Source of the DNA: Bradyrhizobium sp.
GTDB lineage: Bacteria > Pseudomonadota > Alphaproteobacteria > Rhizobiales > Xanthobacteraceae
Direction: 5' to 3'
NCBI RefSeq assembly: GCF_016219575.1
Contig: NZ_JACRMG010000023.1
Coordinates: forward strand, 248,001-312,000
Length of the DNA stretch: 64,000 nucleotides
The notes under the pieces are model-generated. The model saw nothing but the letters and a program-made list of their open reading frames with translations. It made no database searches and was not told the DNA's origin. Each line of letters opens with the position of its first letter. Positions within the stretch are counted from its first letter, which is position 1. The translations under genes and the position numbers were made by a program. Below are positions 1-7,489 of the stretch, one piece after another.

Positions 1-1
1 G

Positions 2-1144
2 ACCTGGCCGCAGAACGGCCCGCCGCGCGATGCCGCAAGCTGGCTGATCATGGTCGGCCGCAATGCGGGCATCGACGAGGTCAGGCGCCACCGCAAGCAG
101 GAGGCGCTGCCGGAGGACGAGGCGATCTCCGATCTCGACGATGCCGAGGAGAAAATCGCCGAACGGCTCGACGGCTCGCACTACCGCGACGACATTTTGC
201 GGCTGCTCTTCATCTGCTGTCATCCCGATTTGCCGGCAACCCAGCAGATCGCGCTGGCGCTGCGCATCGTCTCCGGCCTTTCGGTGAAGCAGATCGCGCG
301 TGCCTTCCTGGTCAGCGAAGCCGCGATGGAGCAGCGCATCACGCGCGCGAAGGCCCGCGTCGCCGAAGCAAAAGTGCCGTTCGAGACGCCGGGCGCGGCG
401 GAGCGCAGCGAACGCCTCGCCTCCGTCGCCGCCATGATCTACCTGATCTTCAACGAGGGCTATTCGGCGAGCGGCGATACCGCCGAAATTCGTTCGCCGC
501 TTTGCGAGGAGGCGATCCGCCTGTCGCGGTTGTTGCTGCGGCTGTTCCAGAGCGAGCCGGAGATCATGGGCCTCGCCGCGCTGCTCCTGCTGCAGCACGC
601 CCGCGCAGCCTCGCGCTTCGATTCGGACGGCGCCGTGATCCTGCTCGAGGACCAGGACCGCTCGCTGTGGAACAAGGCGCTGATCGCCGAGGGCCTCGCG
701 CTGATCGACAAGGCGATGCGCCATCGCCGCAGCGGTCCCTATCAGGTGCAGGCGGCGATCTCGGCGCTGCATGCGCGCGCCGGAAAGCCCGGGGAGACCG
801 ACTGGACCCAGATCGAGCTGCTCTATGGCGCGCTCGAGGTGATGCAGCCGTCGCCGGTCGTGACCCTCAACCGTTCGGTCGCGGTCTCGAAGGTGCGCGG
901 CGCCCAGGCGGCGCTCGACATGATCGAGCCCCTGGCGTCGCGGCTGTCGAACTATTTTCACTATTTCGGCGTGCGCGGCGCCTTCCTGATGCAACTCGGC
1001 CGCAACGAAGAGGCCCACACCGCCTTCGACCGCGCCATTGCGCTGGCCAACACGTCCGCGGAGGCCGCCCACATCCGCATGCATCTCGACCGCCTGATGC
1101 GCGACAGCCAGGTGCCGGTCAAGGCTGCAAAGGCAACCCAGTAA
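2..1144 (+). CDS. RNA polymerase sigma factor of the ECF42/DUF6596 type, 5' end missing
   Basis: The reading frame is open from base 2, so the true start lies before the window. The first visible residues, in front of the methionine codon at 50, read like the end of sigma region 2 (a W-P-x-N-G-P-P motif, then S-W-L-I and R-R). Region 4 follows with a helix-turn-helix near the SVKQIARAF segment. The rest is a long helical C-terminal extension (DUF6596, ending in TPR-like repeats such as the LGRNEEAHTAFDRAIALA segment), which marks ECF42-type sigma factors. Known for this group: they sit near DGPF/YciI-type proteins and have no anti-sigma factor, the C-terminal extension being thought to control activity. 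Here SRPBCC, VOC and YciI-family genes follow within 5 kb, which fits. Confidence 0.9.
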   Translation, partial: TWPQNGPPRDAASWLIMVGRNAGIDEVRRHRKQEALPEDEAISDLDDAEEKIAERLDGSHYRDDILRLLFICCHPDLPATQQIALALRIVSGLSVKQIARAFLVSEAAMEQRITRAKARVAEAKVPFETPGAAERSERLASVAAMIYLIFNEGYSASGDTAEIRSPLCEEAIRLSRLLLRLFQSEPEIMGLAALLLLQHARAASRFDSDGAVILLEDQDRSLWNKALIAEGLALIDKAMRHRRSGPYQVQAAISALHARAGKPGETDWTQIELLYGALEVMQPSPVVTLNRSVAVSKVRGAQAALDMIEPLASRLSNYFHYFGVRGAFLMQLGRNEEAHTAFDRAIALANTSAEAAHIRMHLDRLMRDSQVPVKAAKATQ

Positions 1145-1149
1145 GCCCT

Positions 1150-1230
1150 CGTCATGCCCGGGCTTGACCCGGGCATCCACGTCTTTGGGAGAGGGGGACG
1201 TGGATGGCCGGGACAAGCCCGGCCATGACG
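1150..1230. repeat. Intergenic inverted repeat, CGTCATGCCCGGG family
   Basis: Two 34-base arms, 1150-1183 and 1197-1230, are inverted copies differing at three positions. Each arm is itself palindromic (CCCGGGC...GCCCGGG type). This kind of CGTCATGCCCGGGCTTG element is common between genes in Bradyrhizobium. It lies between the sigma factor and the SRPBCC gene and could end transcription of the former. Confidence 0.8.
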
Positions 1231-1298
1231 CAGATAAAATTCCAACGCGTGTCGAATCGGCGCCACGTCGTTCGTCGTAGGGGAGTGAGGAGCTATCA

Positions 1299-1847
1299 AT
1301 GGAGCCTACCATGTTGAAAATCATTGCCGGCATCGCCATCGTGCTTGTCGTCGCGATTGCCGTCGTCCTCGTTCTCGCCGCCACCAAGCCCGACACCTTC
1401 CGCATCGAGCGCAATGCCACCATCAACGCGCCGGCGGAGAAGATCTTTGCCGTGCTCAGCGACTTCCATCAGTGGGGCGGCTGGTCGCCCTGGGAGAAAA
1501 AGGATCCCGACATGAAGCGCAGCTTTACCGGCGCCGATCGCGGCAAGGGTGCGGTCTATGGCTGGGAGGGCGACAAGAACGTCGGCACCGGCCGGATGGA
1601 AATCCTGGAGGCCAGCACGCCGTCGAAGCTCGTCATCAAGCTCGACTTCCTGAAACCCTTCGAGGCGCACAACACCGCCGAATTCACAATGCTGCCGCAG
1701 GGCAATGCCACCAACGTGCACTGGGTGATGCATGGGCCCTCGCCCTTGATGGCCAAGGTGATGCATGTCTTCATCAACATGGACAAGATGGTCGGCAAGG
1801 ATTTCGAGCAGGGCCTTGCCAACCTGAAGCAGCTCACCGAGAAGTGA
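1299..1847 (+). CDS. SRPBCC (START-like) family protein with N-terminal membrane anchor
   Basis: 182 residues. Residues about 5-27 form one hydrophobic helix that anchors or exports the protein; the rest is a polyketide cyclase/START-like ligand-binding fold, with the family's typical INAPAEKIFAVLSDFHQWGGWSPW block at about 42-65. Such domains bind hydrophobic ligands; no substrate can be named. A GAGGAG ribosome binding site six bases before the ATG at 1299 decides the start over the second ATG at 1311. It lies between the ECF42-type sigma factor and a VOC protein, a common mix around these sigma factors. Confidence 0.85.
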   Translation: MEPTMLKIIAGIAIVLVVAIAVVLVLAATKPDTFRIERNATINAPAEKIFAVLSDFHQWGGWSPWEKKDPDMKRSFTGADRGKGAVYGWEGDKNVGTGRMEILEASTPSKLVIKLDFLKPFEAHNTAEFTMLPQGNATNVHWVMHGPSPLMAKVMHVFINMDKMVGKDFEQGLANLKQLTEK

Positions 1848-1930
1848 GCTTCTCGTGCCCGGTCCGCGGTGCGGCGCTTCGTCAGGGACGCACCGCAGAG
1901 CCGGGCCAAGAAGGCAGCCAGGAGTCATCG

Positions 1931-2341
1931 ATGCAGCTCAATCCTTACGTCACCTACAATGGCAATTGCGAAGCGGCGCTGAAATATTACCAGAAGGTGC
2001 TGGGCGCGAGGATCGAGGCGATGTTTCCGTTTGGAGAGGGGCCGCCGGAAATGCAGATTCCGCCGGACTACCGGAACAAGATCATGCACGCCAAGGTCAC
2101 GATCGACGGCGAAGTGCTGATGGCCTCCGATGCGCCGCCCGGCCAGTTCAGGGCGCCGCAGGGTTTTTCGGTCTCGCTGCAGGTCGAGGATCCCGCCGAC
2201 GCCGAACGCAAGTTCAAGGCGCTTGCCGAAGGCGGCACCGTCACCATGCCGTTCGCCAAGACCTTCTTCTCCAGGGGCTTTGGCATGTGCGTCGACCAGT
2301 TCGGCATCCCCTGGATGGTGAACTGCCCGGCGGAGATGTGA
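1931..2341 (+). CDS. VOC family protein (PhnB-like glyoxalase fold)
   Basis: 136 residues in the vicinal oxygen chelate fold, PhnB-type subgroup. It shows the N-terminal YNGNCEAALKYYQKVLGA block and the C-terminal DQFGIPWMVNC block of that group. Members are called glyoxalase or 3-demethylubiquinone-methyltransferase-like from homology alone; the reaction is unknown. An AGGAG lies a few bases before the ATG at 1931. It is 83 bases downstream of the SRPBCC gene in the same direction and probably belongs to the same sigma-linked cluster. Confidence 0.88.
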   Translation: MQLNPYVTYNGNCEAALKYYQKVLGARIEAMFPFGEGPPEMQIPPDYRNKIMHAKVTIDGEVLMASDAPPGQFRAPQGFSVSLQVEDPADAERKFKALAEGGTVTMPFAKTFFSRGFGMCVDQFGIPWMVNCPAEM

Positions 2342-2351
2342 GGACTGTGCT

Positions 2352-2379
2352 CTTCCTTCTCCCACAAGGGGAGAGGGAA
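2352..2379. terminator. Hairpin between convergent genes
   Basis: CTTCC and CTCCC blocks pair with GGGAG and GGAAG across an ACAA loop. It lies between the ends of the VOC gene and the minus-strand gene ending at 2390, so it may end transcription from both sides. It belongs to the same CTCCC...GGGAG hairpin style seen near 7829, 28810 and 38398. Confidence 0.45.
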
Positions 2380-2389
2380 GCGAGAGAAT

Positions 2390-2815
2390 CTACCTGCATC
2401 TCGGATAGATCGCCGTCAGCTCGCGGCCGCGCAGCAGCAGCATCCGCGAGCCGAGCCCGCCGCGGCGACCGATCCAGTTGCGGATCGGCTCCGGATAGGC
2501 CTCGAGCACTGCTTTCGATGCTTCCGGTTCGGCATACATCCGTCCGCGCCGGTCCATCGAGCGCGCGGCGTGGAAGCCGAGCACGGCGCGCCGCGTCACG
2601 CAGATGCGATCGGCCGGCACCGTCATCAGCACCAGCGTGCAGGCCGACAGGCACGGCCCGTCGATCACCACGCGCTCGCCGGACTGGCGCACCTTGTCGA
2701 ACAGCTCGAGGAACGGGCCGACCTGGCCTCCGGGGCTGGAGAGGATGCGCACATCCGCGTGCGCCGAAGCGACGCCCGCAAACAGCGCCAGTGCTGCAAT
2801 CAGCAGGATTCTCAT
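2390..2815 (-). CDS. Exported protein, ClpP-like/COG3904 type, function unknown
   Basis: 141 residues starting at the ATG at 2815, with a signal peptide of about 20 residues (hydrophobic core LLIAALALFAGVASA, cleavage near AHA). The mature part has the SSPGGQV...GERVVIDGPCLSACTLVLM pattern of small periplasmic proteins related to the ClpP/crotonase fold, in which the Ser-Ala region after the conserved Cys corresponds to the protease active-site turn. Whether it is a peptidase is unknown. It is followed at 2886 by a short-chain dehydrogenase gene on the same strand, which lies upstream of it in transcription. Confidence 0.75.
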   Translation of the reverse strand: MRILLIAALALFAGVASAHADVRILSSPGGQVGPFLELFDKVRQSGERVVIDGPCLSACTLVLMTVPADRICVTRRAVLGFHAARSMDRRGRMYAEPEASKAVLEAYPEPIRNWIGRRGGLGSRMLLLRGRELTAIYPRCR

Positions 2816-2885
2816 GGTCGCAACCTGCACGGCCGATGCGATGAAAATTGGGCATCGCGGCGCCGCGCGCAGGAGCGCGATGCCG

Positions 2886-3674
2886 TCACCCATTGCGTCT
2901 CTGCCCGCGCAGCGTCGGCAGGCCGATGCCGGCGGCATCGAAGCCGCCGTCGACCGCGAGGATTTGTCCGGTGATGTAGCTCGAGCGATCGCTGCACAAG
3001 AAGAAGATGGCTTCCGCCAGCTCTTCCTCCAGCCCATAGCGGTTGAGCGGGATCGCGTCGTGATAATCGGCGCGGATTTCCGGCGTGTGCACGGCCTTGG
3101 CCATCGCGGTCTCGACCGGGCCGGGTGCCACCGCGTTGACGCGGATGCCGAGCGCGGCCAGTTCGACCGCAAGCTGCTTGGTCAGGTGCGCCAGCCCCGC
3201 CTTGCTGGTCCCATAGGCCGAGCGCAGCGTCGAGGCACGCACCGCCGAGATCGAGGTGATGTTGACGATCGCGCCGCCGCCCTGCTCGCGCATCAAGGGC
3301 ACGGCCGCCCTGGTGCACAGGAACGGTCCCGTGAGGTTAACCTCCAGGATCCGGCTCCAGTCGGCGTCCGGCGTCTCCATGATCGGCGCGAACACGGCAA
3401 TGCCGGCGTTATTGATCAGCGCGTCAAGCCGGCCGAACCGTCTGCTCACGGTCTCCATGGCCGCCGCCACGCCCCTGGCATCGGAGACGTCGCAATGCAG
3501 CGCCAGCGTGTTGTCCGGATTGGCAACCGCCGCGACCGCGCCTTGCAACAATTCGCCCTCGATATCCAGCAGCGCCACGCGCCAGCCCTCGGCGAAGAAG
3601 CGCTTGGCGGTCGCCAGCCCGATGCCGCGCGCGGCTCCCGTGACGAGGGCGACTTTGGACGTGGAGGCGGTCAT
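2886..3674 (-). CDS. SDR family oxidoreductase
   Basis: 262 residues from the ATG at 3674 (an ATG 13 codons upstream gives a poorer N-terminus). Classical short-chain dehydrogenase: cofactor motif TGAARGIG at about 12-19, the NNAG motif, catalytic Ser with YGTSK (Tyr and Lys) in the middle, and the C-terminal NAVAPGPVETAM block and ITGQILAVDGG end. NAD(P)-dependent oxidation or reduction of an alcohol or ketone; the substrate cannot be told. The exported ClpP-like gene follows on the same strand after 70 bases. Confidence 0.9.
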   Translation of the reverse strand: MTASTSKVALVTGAARGIGLATAKRFFAEGWRVALLDIEGELLQGAVAAVANPDNTLALHCDVSDARGVAAAMETVSRRFGRLDALINNAGIAVFAPIMETPDADWSRILEVNLTGPFLCTRAAVPLMREQGGGAIVNITSISAVRASTLRSAYGTSKAGLAHLTKQLAVELAALGIRVNAVAPGPVETAMAKAVHTPEIRADYHDAIPLNRYGLEEELAEAIFFLCSDRSSYITGQILAVDGGFDAAGIGLPTLRGQRRNG

Positions 3675-3939
3675 TGGGGATTCCCGGATGTGGCGTTGGC
3701 AGTGCCGGCGCAAATGCGCCGCGTCTCTCTCTTAAGGCAGGTTGGTTCGGCCGGAAAGCCGGTCCGTGAACATCGTCGAGCCTCGCGTCCACCGTCGCAG
3801 TCCTTGCCACCGCAGGGTGTGGATCGCGCACGGCCTTCGAAAAAATTTCACAGGACATGTCGGCGCCGCAGCGCCTGCTTCGTCTTGTTGATGGGGCCGC
3901 TGGAACCGGCCGGCCTGCAAAATTCAGATGGAGCAGACC

Positions 3940-4356
3940 ATGCGATTCATGATGTTGATGATCCCGCTCGGCTACGAGACCGCACCGCCCGATGTCCAGC
4001 TCGATCCCGAGCGCGTCGCTGCGATGATGCGCTACAACGAGGCGCTGAGGGACGCCGGCGTCCTGATCACGCTCGACGGCCTGCATCCGCCGTCGACGGG
4101 CGCGCGCGTCTCCTTTGCCGGCGGCAAGGCGATCGTCACCGACGGTCCCTTCGCAGAATCCAAGGAGGTGCTCGGCGGCTACTGGATGATCGAGGTGAAC
4201 TCCCGTCAGGAGGCCATCGACTGGGCAAAGCAATGCCCGGCGTCGGACAACGAGATCATCGAAATCCGCCAGGTGCAGGAGATGTCCGATTTTCCGCCCG
4301 ACGTGCAGCAGGCCGCCGCCGGCTTTGCCGAGCTGCAAAACTGCAGCTCGCGCTGA
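3940..4356 (+). CDS. YciI-family (DGPF domain) protein
   Basis: 138 residues from the ATG at 3940, chosen because GGAG stands six bases before it; an in-frame ATG at 3928 lacks such a site. The TDGPFAESKE segment (DGPF at residues 68-71) names the family, and the GYWMIEVNSRQEAIDWAKQCP segment is also typical. The dimeric ferredoxin-like fold resembles YciI. Biochemical role unknown. Known context: DGPF proteins are the marker neighbours of ECF42 sigma factors, and one lies 2.8 kb upstream here. Confidence 0.9.
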   Translation: MRFMMLMIPLGYETAPPDVQLDPERVAAMMRYNEALRDAGVLITLDGLHPPSTGARVSFAGGKAIVTDGPFAESKEVLGGYWMIEVNSRQEAIDWAKQCPASDNEIIEIRQVQEMSDFPPDVQQAAAGFAELQNCSSR

Positions 4357-4382
4357 ACACAGCCAAAGCAAGGAGACAGGTC

Positions 4383-4745
4383 ATGAGCACCAACATCTAT
4401 CTCGCGGTCTTCACCGGCAACGGTGCCTCGCCGCGAATGGCGGCCTGGAACGCGCTTCCCGAGACCGAGCGGCAGGCGAGGGCACAGAAGGGAATAGCGG
4501 CCTGGAAGGCGTGGGCCGAGAAGCATCAGGCCGCGATCCTCGACATGGGCGGGCCGCTCGGCAAGACCAAGCAGATCGACGCGGGCGGCGTGCGCGACAT
4601 CAGCAACCTCCTGAGCGGTTTCACGGTGTTGCGCGCCGATTCCCACGAGGCGGCGGCAAGACTGTTCGAGAACCATCCGCATTTTGCGATCTTCCCCGGG
4701 GAAGCCGTGGAGGTGATGCCGGTGCTGCCGATTCCGGCCGGTTAA
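4383..4745 (+). CDS. YciI-related small protein
   Basis: 120 residues, 26 bases after the DGPF gene, with an AAGGAGACAGGTC ribosome binding region before the ATG at 4383. The sequence has the alpha/beta layout of YciI-like proteins: a LAVFTGNG start, a DMGGPLGKTK turn in the place of the DGPF loop, and a SHEAAARLFENHPHFAIFPG block near the end. No enzyme activity can be assigned. Very likely co-transcribed with the DGPF gene. Confidence 0.8.
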   Translation: MSTNIYLAVFTGNGASPRMAAWNALPETERQARAQKGIAAWKAWAEKHQAAILDMGGPLGKTKQIDAGGVRDISNLLSGFTVLRADSHEAAARLFENHPHFAIFPGEAVEVMPVLPIPAG

Positions 4746-4801
4746 CGTTCGTTAACGAGGCGGTCGTCGTATTCGCCGCTAGTGACCTTTGCGCCCGGCT
4801 C

Positions 4802-4820
4802 ATGTAAAAGTCTTTCACAT
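4802..4820. promoter_or_regulatory. Palindromic operator over the start of the TetR gene
   Basis: ATGTAAAAGTCTTTCACAT is a 19-base palindrome with one mismatched pair; its right end overlaps the TetR start codon (4819). The site before the DUF2852 gene at 5615-5633 has the same length and the same ATGTAAA half-site. Inference: both are bound by the TetR protein encoded between them, giving autoregulation. Confidence 0.65.
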
Positions 4821-5547
4821 GAGCTGGCGCAAGGACAAGGATCAGCGGCGCGCCGAGCGCGGCTATCACCACGGCAATCTGAAGGAGGCGCTGTTGCAGG
4901 CGGCCCTCGACCTGATCGCGCAGAAGGGCGCGGCCGGGTTCACTTTTGCCGACGCCGCACGCATGGCCGGCGTCAGCCCGGCGGCGCCCTACCGGCATTT
5001 TCGCGACCGCGACGAGTTGTTGTCGAGCATCGCGCAACGCGGCTTCGAGCAGTTCGAGGCGTTGCTGACGCAAGCCTGGGACGACGGCCGTCCCGACACC
5101 GTCACCGCCTTCGAGCGGGTGGGCAAGGCCTATCTGCGCTTCGCCCGCGAGGAGCCGTCGTTCTATTCGGCGATGTTCGAATCGGGCCTGCCCGTCGACG
5201 CCAATCCAACGCTTCTGGCTGCATCCGAGCGCGCTTTCGGCATCATCCGCGCCGCGGCCGAGCGTTTGGCGGCGCTGGCGCCGCCCGGCGTGCCGCGGCC
5301 GCCGGCGATGATGATGGCGCTGCACATCTGGTCGATGTCGCACGGCGTCGCCTCGCTGTTCGGGCGCGGCGACGCGGCGCGGCGCAAGCTGCCGATGTCG
5401 CCGGAAGACCTGCTGGAAGCGGAAGTGCTGATCTATCTGCGCGGCCTCGGCTTCCCGATCGATCGCAGGCCCGGCACGCAGGGCGGCACCAAGCCCGCCG
5501 AGCCGCCGCCGGTACCTCCATCCGGACCTTGGGGCCGCCCGAAATAA
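4819..5547 (+). CDS. TetR/AcrR family transcriptional regulator
   Basis: 242 residues from the ATG at 4819. The N-terminus is basic (SWRKDKDQRRAERGYHHGNLKEALLQAA), the helix-turn-helix covers about residues 35-65 (FTFADAARMAGVSPAAPYRHFRDRDELL), and the C-terminal ligand domain is of the WHG type (MMMALHIWSMSHGVASLFGRG). A palindrome overlaps its start and a matching, perfect one precedes the next gene, so it probably represses itself and the DUF2852 gene at 5668. Inducer unknown. The proline-rich last 20 residues look unstructured. An in-frame TTG at 4789 is a less likely start. Confidence 0.92.
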   Translation: MSWRKDKDQRRAERGYHHGNLKEALLQAALDLIAQKGAAGFTFADAARMAGVSPAAPYRHFRDRDELLSSIAQRGFEQFEALLTQAWDDGRPDTVTAFERVGKAYLRFAREEPSFYSAMFESGLPVDANPTLLAASERAFGIIRAAAERLAALAPPGVPRPPAMMMALHIWSMSHGVASLFGRGDAARRKLPMSPEDLLEAEVLIYLRGLGFPIDRRPGTQGGTKPAEPPPVPPSGPWGRPK

Positions 5548-5587
5548 GGTTCCAAGAAAATCTTGGCGGACGCCTTCGAGCTCCCGC

Positions 5588-5633
5588 TTGACAATCCCGG
5601 CGGTTGGGCTATCTATGTAAATGTTATTTACAT
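5588..5633 (+). promoter_or_regulatory. Promoter with TetR operator before the DUF2852 gene
   Basis: A perfect TTGACA (5588-5593) is followed 16-20 bases later by weak -10 candidates (TATCTA, TATGTA) inside ATGTAAATGTTATTTACAT (5615-5633), a perfect 8+3+8 palindrome. An operator over the -10 region would block RNA polymerase. The half-site matches the palindrome at 4802-4820. Confidence 0.65.
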
Positions 5634-5667
5634 TCACAACGGCGTGATGCCGGGATGGAGAAGGGAA

Positions 5668-6162
5668 ATGGCCTACACCGCAGATGTCAATCGCTGGCGC
5701 GGCCCGGCCCCCGAGGGGGAAGAACGCTACGACCGCCCGCGCATGCTCGAATCGCCGTGGCATCCGGGCTGGATCGCCGTGACGATCCTCGGCTTCATCA
5801 TCTGGTGGCCGATCGGACTTGCCCTTCTCTTTTTCACACTCGGGAGCAGAAAAATGGGTTGCTGGAGCCGTCACGATAGCGATCGCTGGGCCAACAAGAT
5901 GGAGCGGATGCAGTACAAGATGGACCGCATGCGCGGCCGCATGGAGCGCGGCGGCTGGGGATTCGGCCCGCCGACCTCGGGCAACCGCGCCTTCGACGAG
6001 TACCGCTCTGAAACTCTGCGCCGTCTCGAGGAGGAGCAGCAGGAGTTCAAGGATTTCCTGGTCCGCCTGCGCCACGCCAAGGACAAGGAAGAGTTCGACG
6101 CCTTCATGGCGCAGCACAAGAACCGCCCGACGCCGCCGAACGACCAGCCGCCGCAGAGCTAA
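5668..6162 (+). CDS. DUF2852 domain membrane protein
   Basis: 164 residues from the ATG at 5668, which has GGAG seven bases upstream; the ATG at 5647 has no such site. The first third carries one hydrophobic helix (PGWIAVTILGFIIWWPIGLALLFF, about 32-57). The rest is highly charged and helical: a KMERMQYKMDRMRGRMERGG stretch, then ETLRRLEEEQQEFKDFLVRLRHAKDKEEFDAFMAQHK, matching DUF2852 proteins of alphaproteobacteria. Function unknown; a membrane-attached coiled-coil protein. Probably repressed by the TetR regulator just upstream. Confidence 0.82.
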   Translation: MAYTADVNRWRGPAPEGEERYDRPRMLESPWHPGWIAVTILGFIIWWPIGLALLFFTLGSRKMGCWSRHDSDRWANKMERMQYKMDRMRGRMERGGWGFGPPTSGNRAFDEYRSETLRRLEEEQQEFKDFLVRLRHAKDKEEFDAFMAQHKNRPTPPNDQPPQS

Positions 6163-6203
6163 GCCTTCAGGCGCAAGCCCCCAAAGTCCTGAACGGCAAC
6201 GAG

Positions 6204-6236
6204 CCGCCCGTTTGCTAAAGCAGACGGGCGGTTTGC
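6204..6236 (+). terminator. Rho-independent-type terminator after the DUF2852 gene
   Basis: CCGCCCGT (6204-6211) pairs with ACGGGCGG (6224-6231), and the inner TGCT pairs with AGCA, leaving a two-base loop; TTTGCT follows. It lies 42 bases after the stop codon at 6162. Confidence 0.75.
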
Positions 6237-6242
6237 TATGGG

Positions 6243-6627
6243 AGTCATTCCGAGGCACGCGAAGCGTGAACCCGGAATCCGGGGATTCCCCGATGCGCGA
6301 TTGCGCATCTGAGGTCTGGCGGAATGACGGAGCAAAAATGCCCCAAAACGCAAAAGACCGCCGGGTTGAGCCCTGGGCGGTCTTAAGCTGCCCTTTGCAG
6401 GGCAGGTGCGATCGTCACGCCCGGGCAATATGGGTCGATTTCTGATTCTCGTCAAGGGCGCCGACATCTCTGTTTCGTCATTCCGGGGCGCGCCGCTTGG
6501 CACGAGCCCGGAATCCATAACTACAGGCCGATGTTGTTTCAAAGAAAGCCGTCGACTGACTCTCAAGATTATGGCCGCCTCGGCGTATGGATTCCGGGCT
6601 CGCCGCTGCGCGGCGCCCCGGAATGAC
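6243..6627. repeat. Spacer filled with inverted repeats of the GTCATTCC(G)GG family
   Basis: The 530 bases between the DUF2852 gene and the serine acetyltransferase hold no convincing gene. One palindromic unit spans about 6243-6330 (GTCATTCCGAGGC ... GGCGGAATGAC). A second unit has arms at 6477-6519 and 6596-6627 (GTCATTCCGGGGCG ... CGCCCCGGAATGAC). A separate stem-loop at 6354-6384 (AAGACCGCC / GGCGGTCTT) lies between them. Related units occur at 25538-25668. Confidence 0.75.
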
Positions 6628-6692
6628 AGCCGGCGAGGGTTCCGCTTTCGCTTGATCCACCCTACATTCCCGGTGTCATCGGGGAGAGCAAC

Positions 6693-7445
6693 ATGGCTTC
6701 AGCCGAACAACTCTGGCAATCCGTCCGCGGCGAGGCGGAGGCGATCGCGGGCAGCGATCCCGTGCTCGCCAGTTCGCTCGCCCAATCCATCCTCGATCAT
6801 CCCGATTTCGGCAGCGCGCTCGCGTTCCAGATCGGCCAGCGGCTCGGCAGCGGGGACGACGACCGCGCCCGGTTTACGCGCGTCGCCCACGAGGCCTTTG
6901 CCGCCGCGCCGGAACTCGTCGAGGCCGCAAACCTCGATCTGCAGGGCATCGTCCATCACGATCCCGCGACCACGGCGCTGCTGCCGCCGCTGCTCAATTT
7001 CAAGGGCTATGTTGCGCTCGAGGCCTGGCGCGTCTCGAACTGGCTCTGGCAGAGCGGCCGCCGCGACTTCGCGCTCCTGATGCAGAGCGCGTCGTCCGAA
7101 CGGCTGCAGGTCAGCATCCATCCCTCGGCGTCGATCGGCAGCTCGGTGTTCCTCGATCATGCCACCGGCATCATCATCGGCGCGCTGTCCTGCATCGGCG
7201 ACGGCGTGACGATCCTGCAGAACGTCACCATCGGCCGGAAGCCGGAAAATCCCGCACGCGCCCCGCGCATCGGCCGCTTCGTGCTGCTCTCTTCCGGCTC
7301 GAGCGTGATCGGTGACATCGTCATCGGCGATTTCGCCAGGATCGGCGCGGGCGCCGTGGTCACGCGCGACGTGCCGGCCGGCTGCACTGCAGTCGGCGTG
7401 CCGGCGCGGCTGATCAACTGCCCGGAGGACGCGGTTCCGACGTGA
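6693..7445 (+). CDS. Serine O-acetyltransferase family protein (CysE paralogue, atypical active site)
   Basis: 250 residues with the CysE layout: a helical N-terminal domain, the VHHDPA...LLNFKGYVALEAWRVSNWLW block (Asp90), then a left-handed beta helix of hexapeptide repeats with FLDHATGI (Asp155-His156) and the acetyl-CoA end AAV..GVPARL-like VPAGCTAVGVPARLINC. CysE makes O-acetylserine for cysteine synthesis. Odd: the GTGK..GDRHPKI loop, which in characterised enzymes supplies serine-binding His and Arg, is replaced by GRKPENPARAPRIG (181-194). Either a diverged serine acetyltransferase or one with another acceptor. Stand-alone gene with repeats before it and a gene relic after it. Confidence 0.8.
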   Translation: MASAEQLWQSVRGEAEAIAGSDPVLASSLAQSILDHPDFGSALAFQIGQRLGSGDDDRARFTRVAHEAFAAAPELVEAANLDLQGIVHHDPATTALLPPLLNFKGYVALEAWRVSNWLWQSGRRDFALLMQSASSERLQVSIHPSASIGSSVFLDHATGIIIGALSCIGDGVTILQNVTIGRKPENPARAPRIGRFVLLSSGSSVIGDIVIGDFARIGAGAVVTRDVPAGCTAVGVPARLINCPEDAVPT

Positions 7446-7489
7446 TGCCATGAGAATGGCCGGCGTTCGCGGCGCGCGTTGACGTTACA

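Noticed and set aside
2604..4745. A 713-codon open frame on the plus strand across several genes
   Set aside because: It runs antisense to the SDR and exported-protein genes and out of frame through the YciI genes; low-complexity Arg/Asp/His content typical of shadow frames in GC-rich DNA.
6354..6384. Stem-loop AAGACCGCC / GGCGGTCTT as a terminator
   Set aside because: On the plus strand no T run follows, and on the minus strand no gene reads into it; kept only as part of the repeat-filled spacer.
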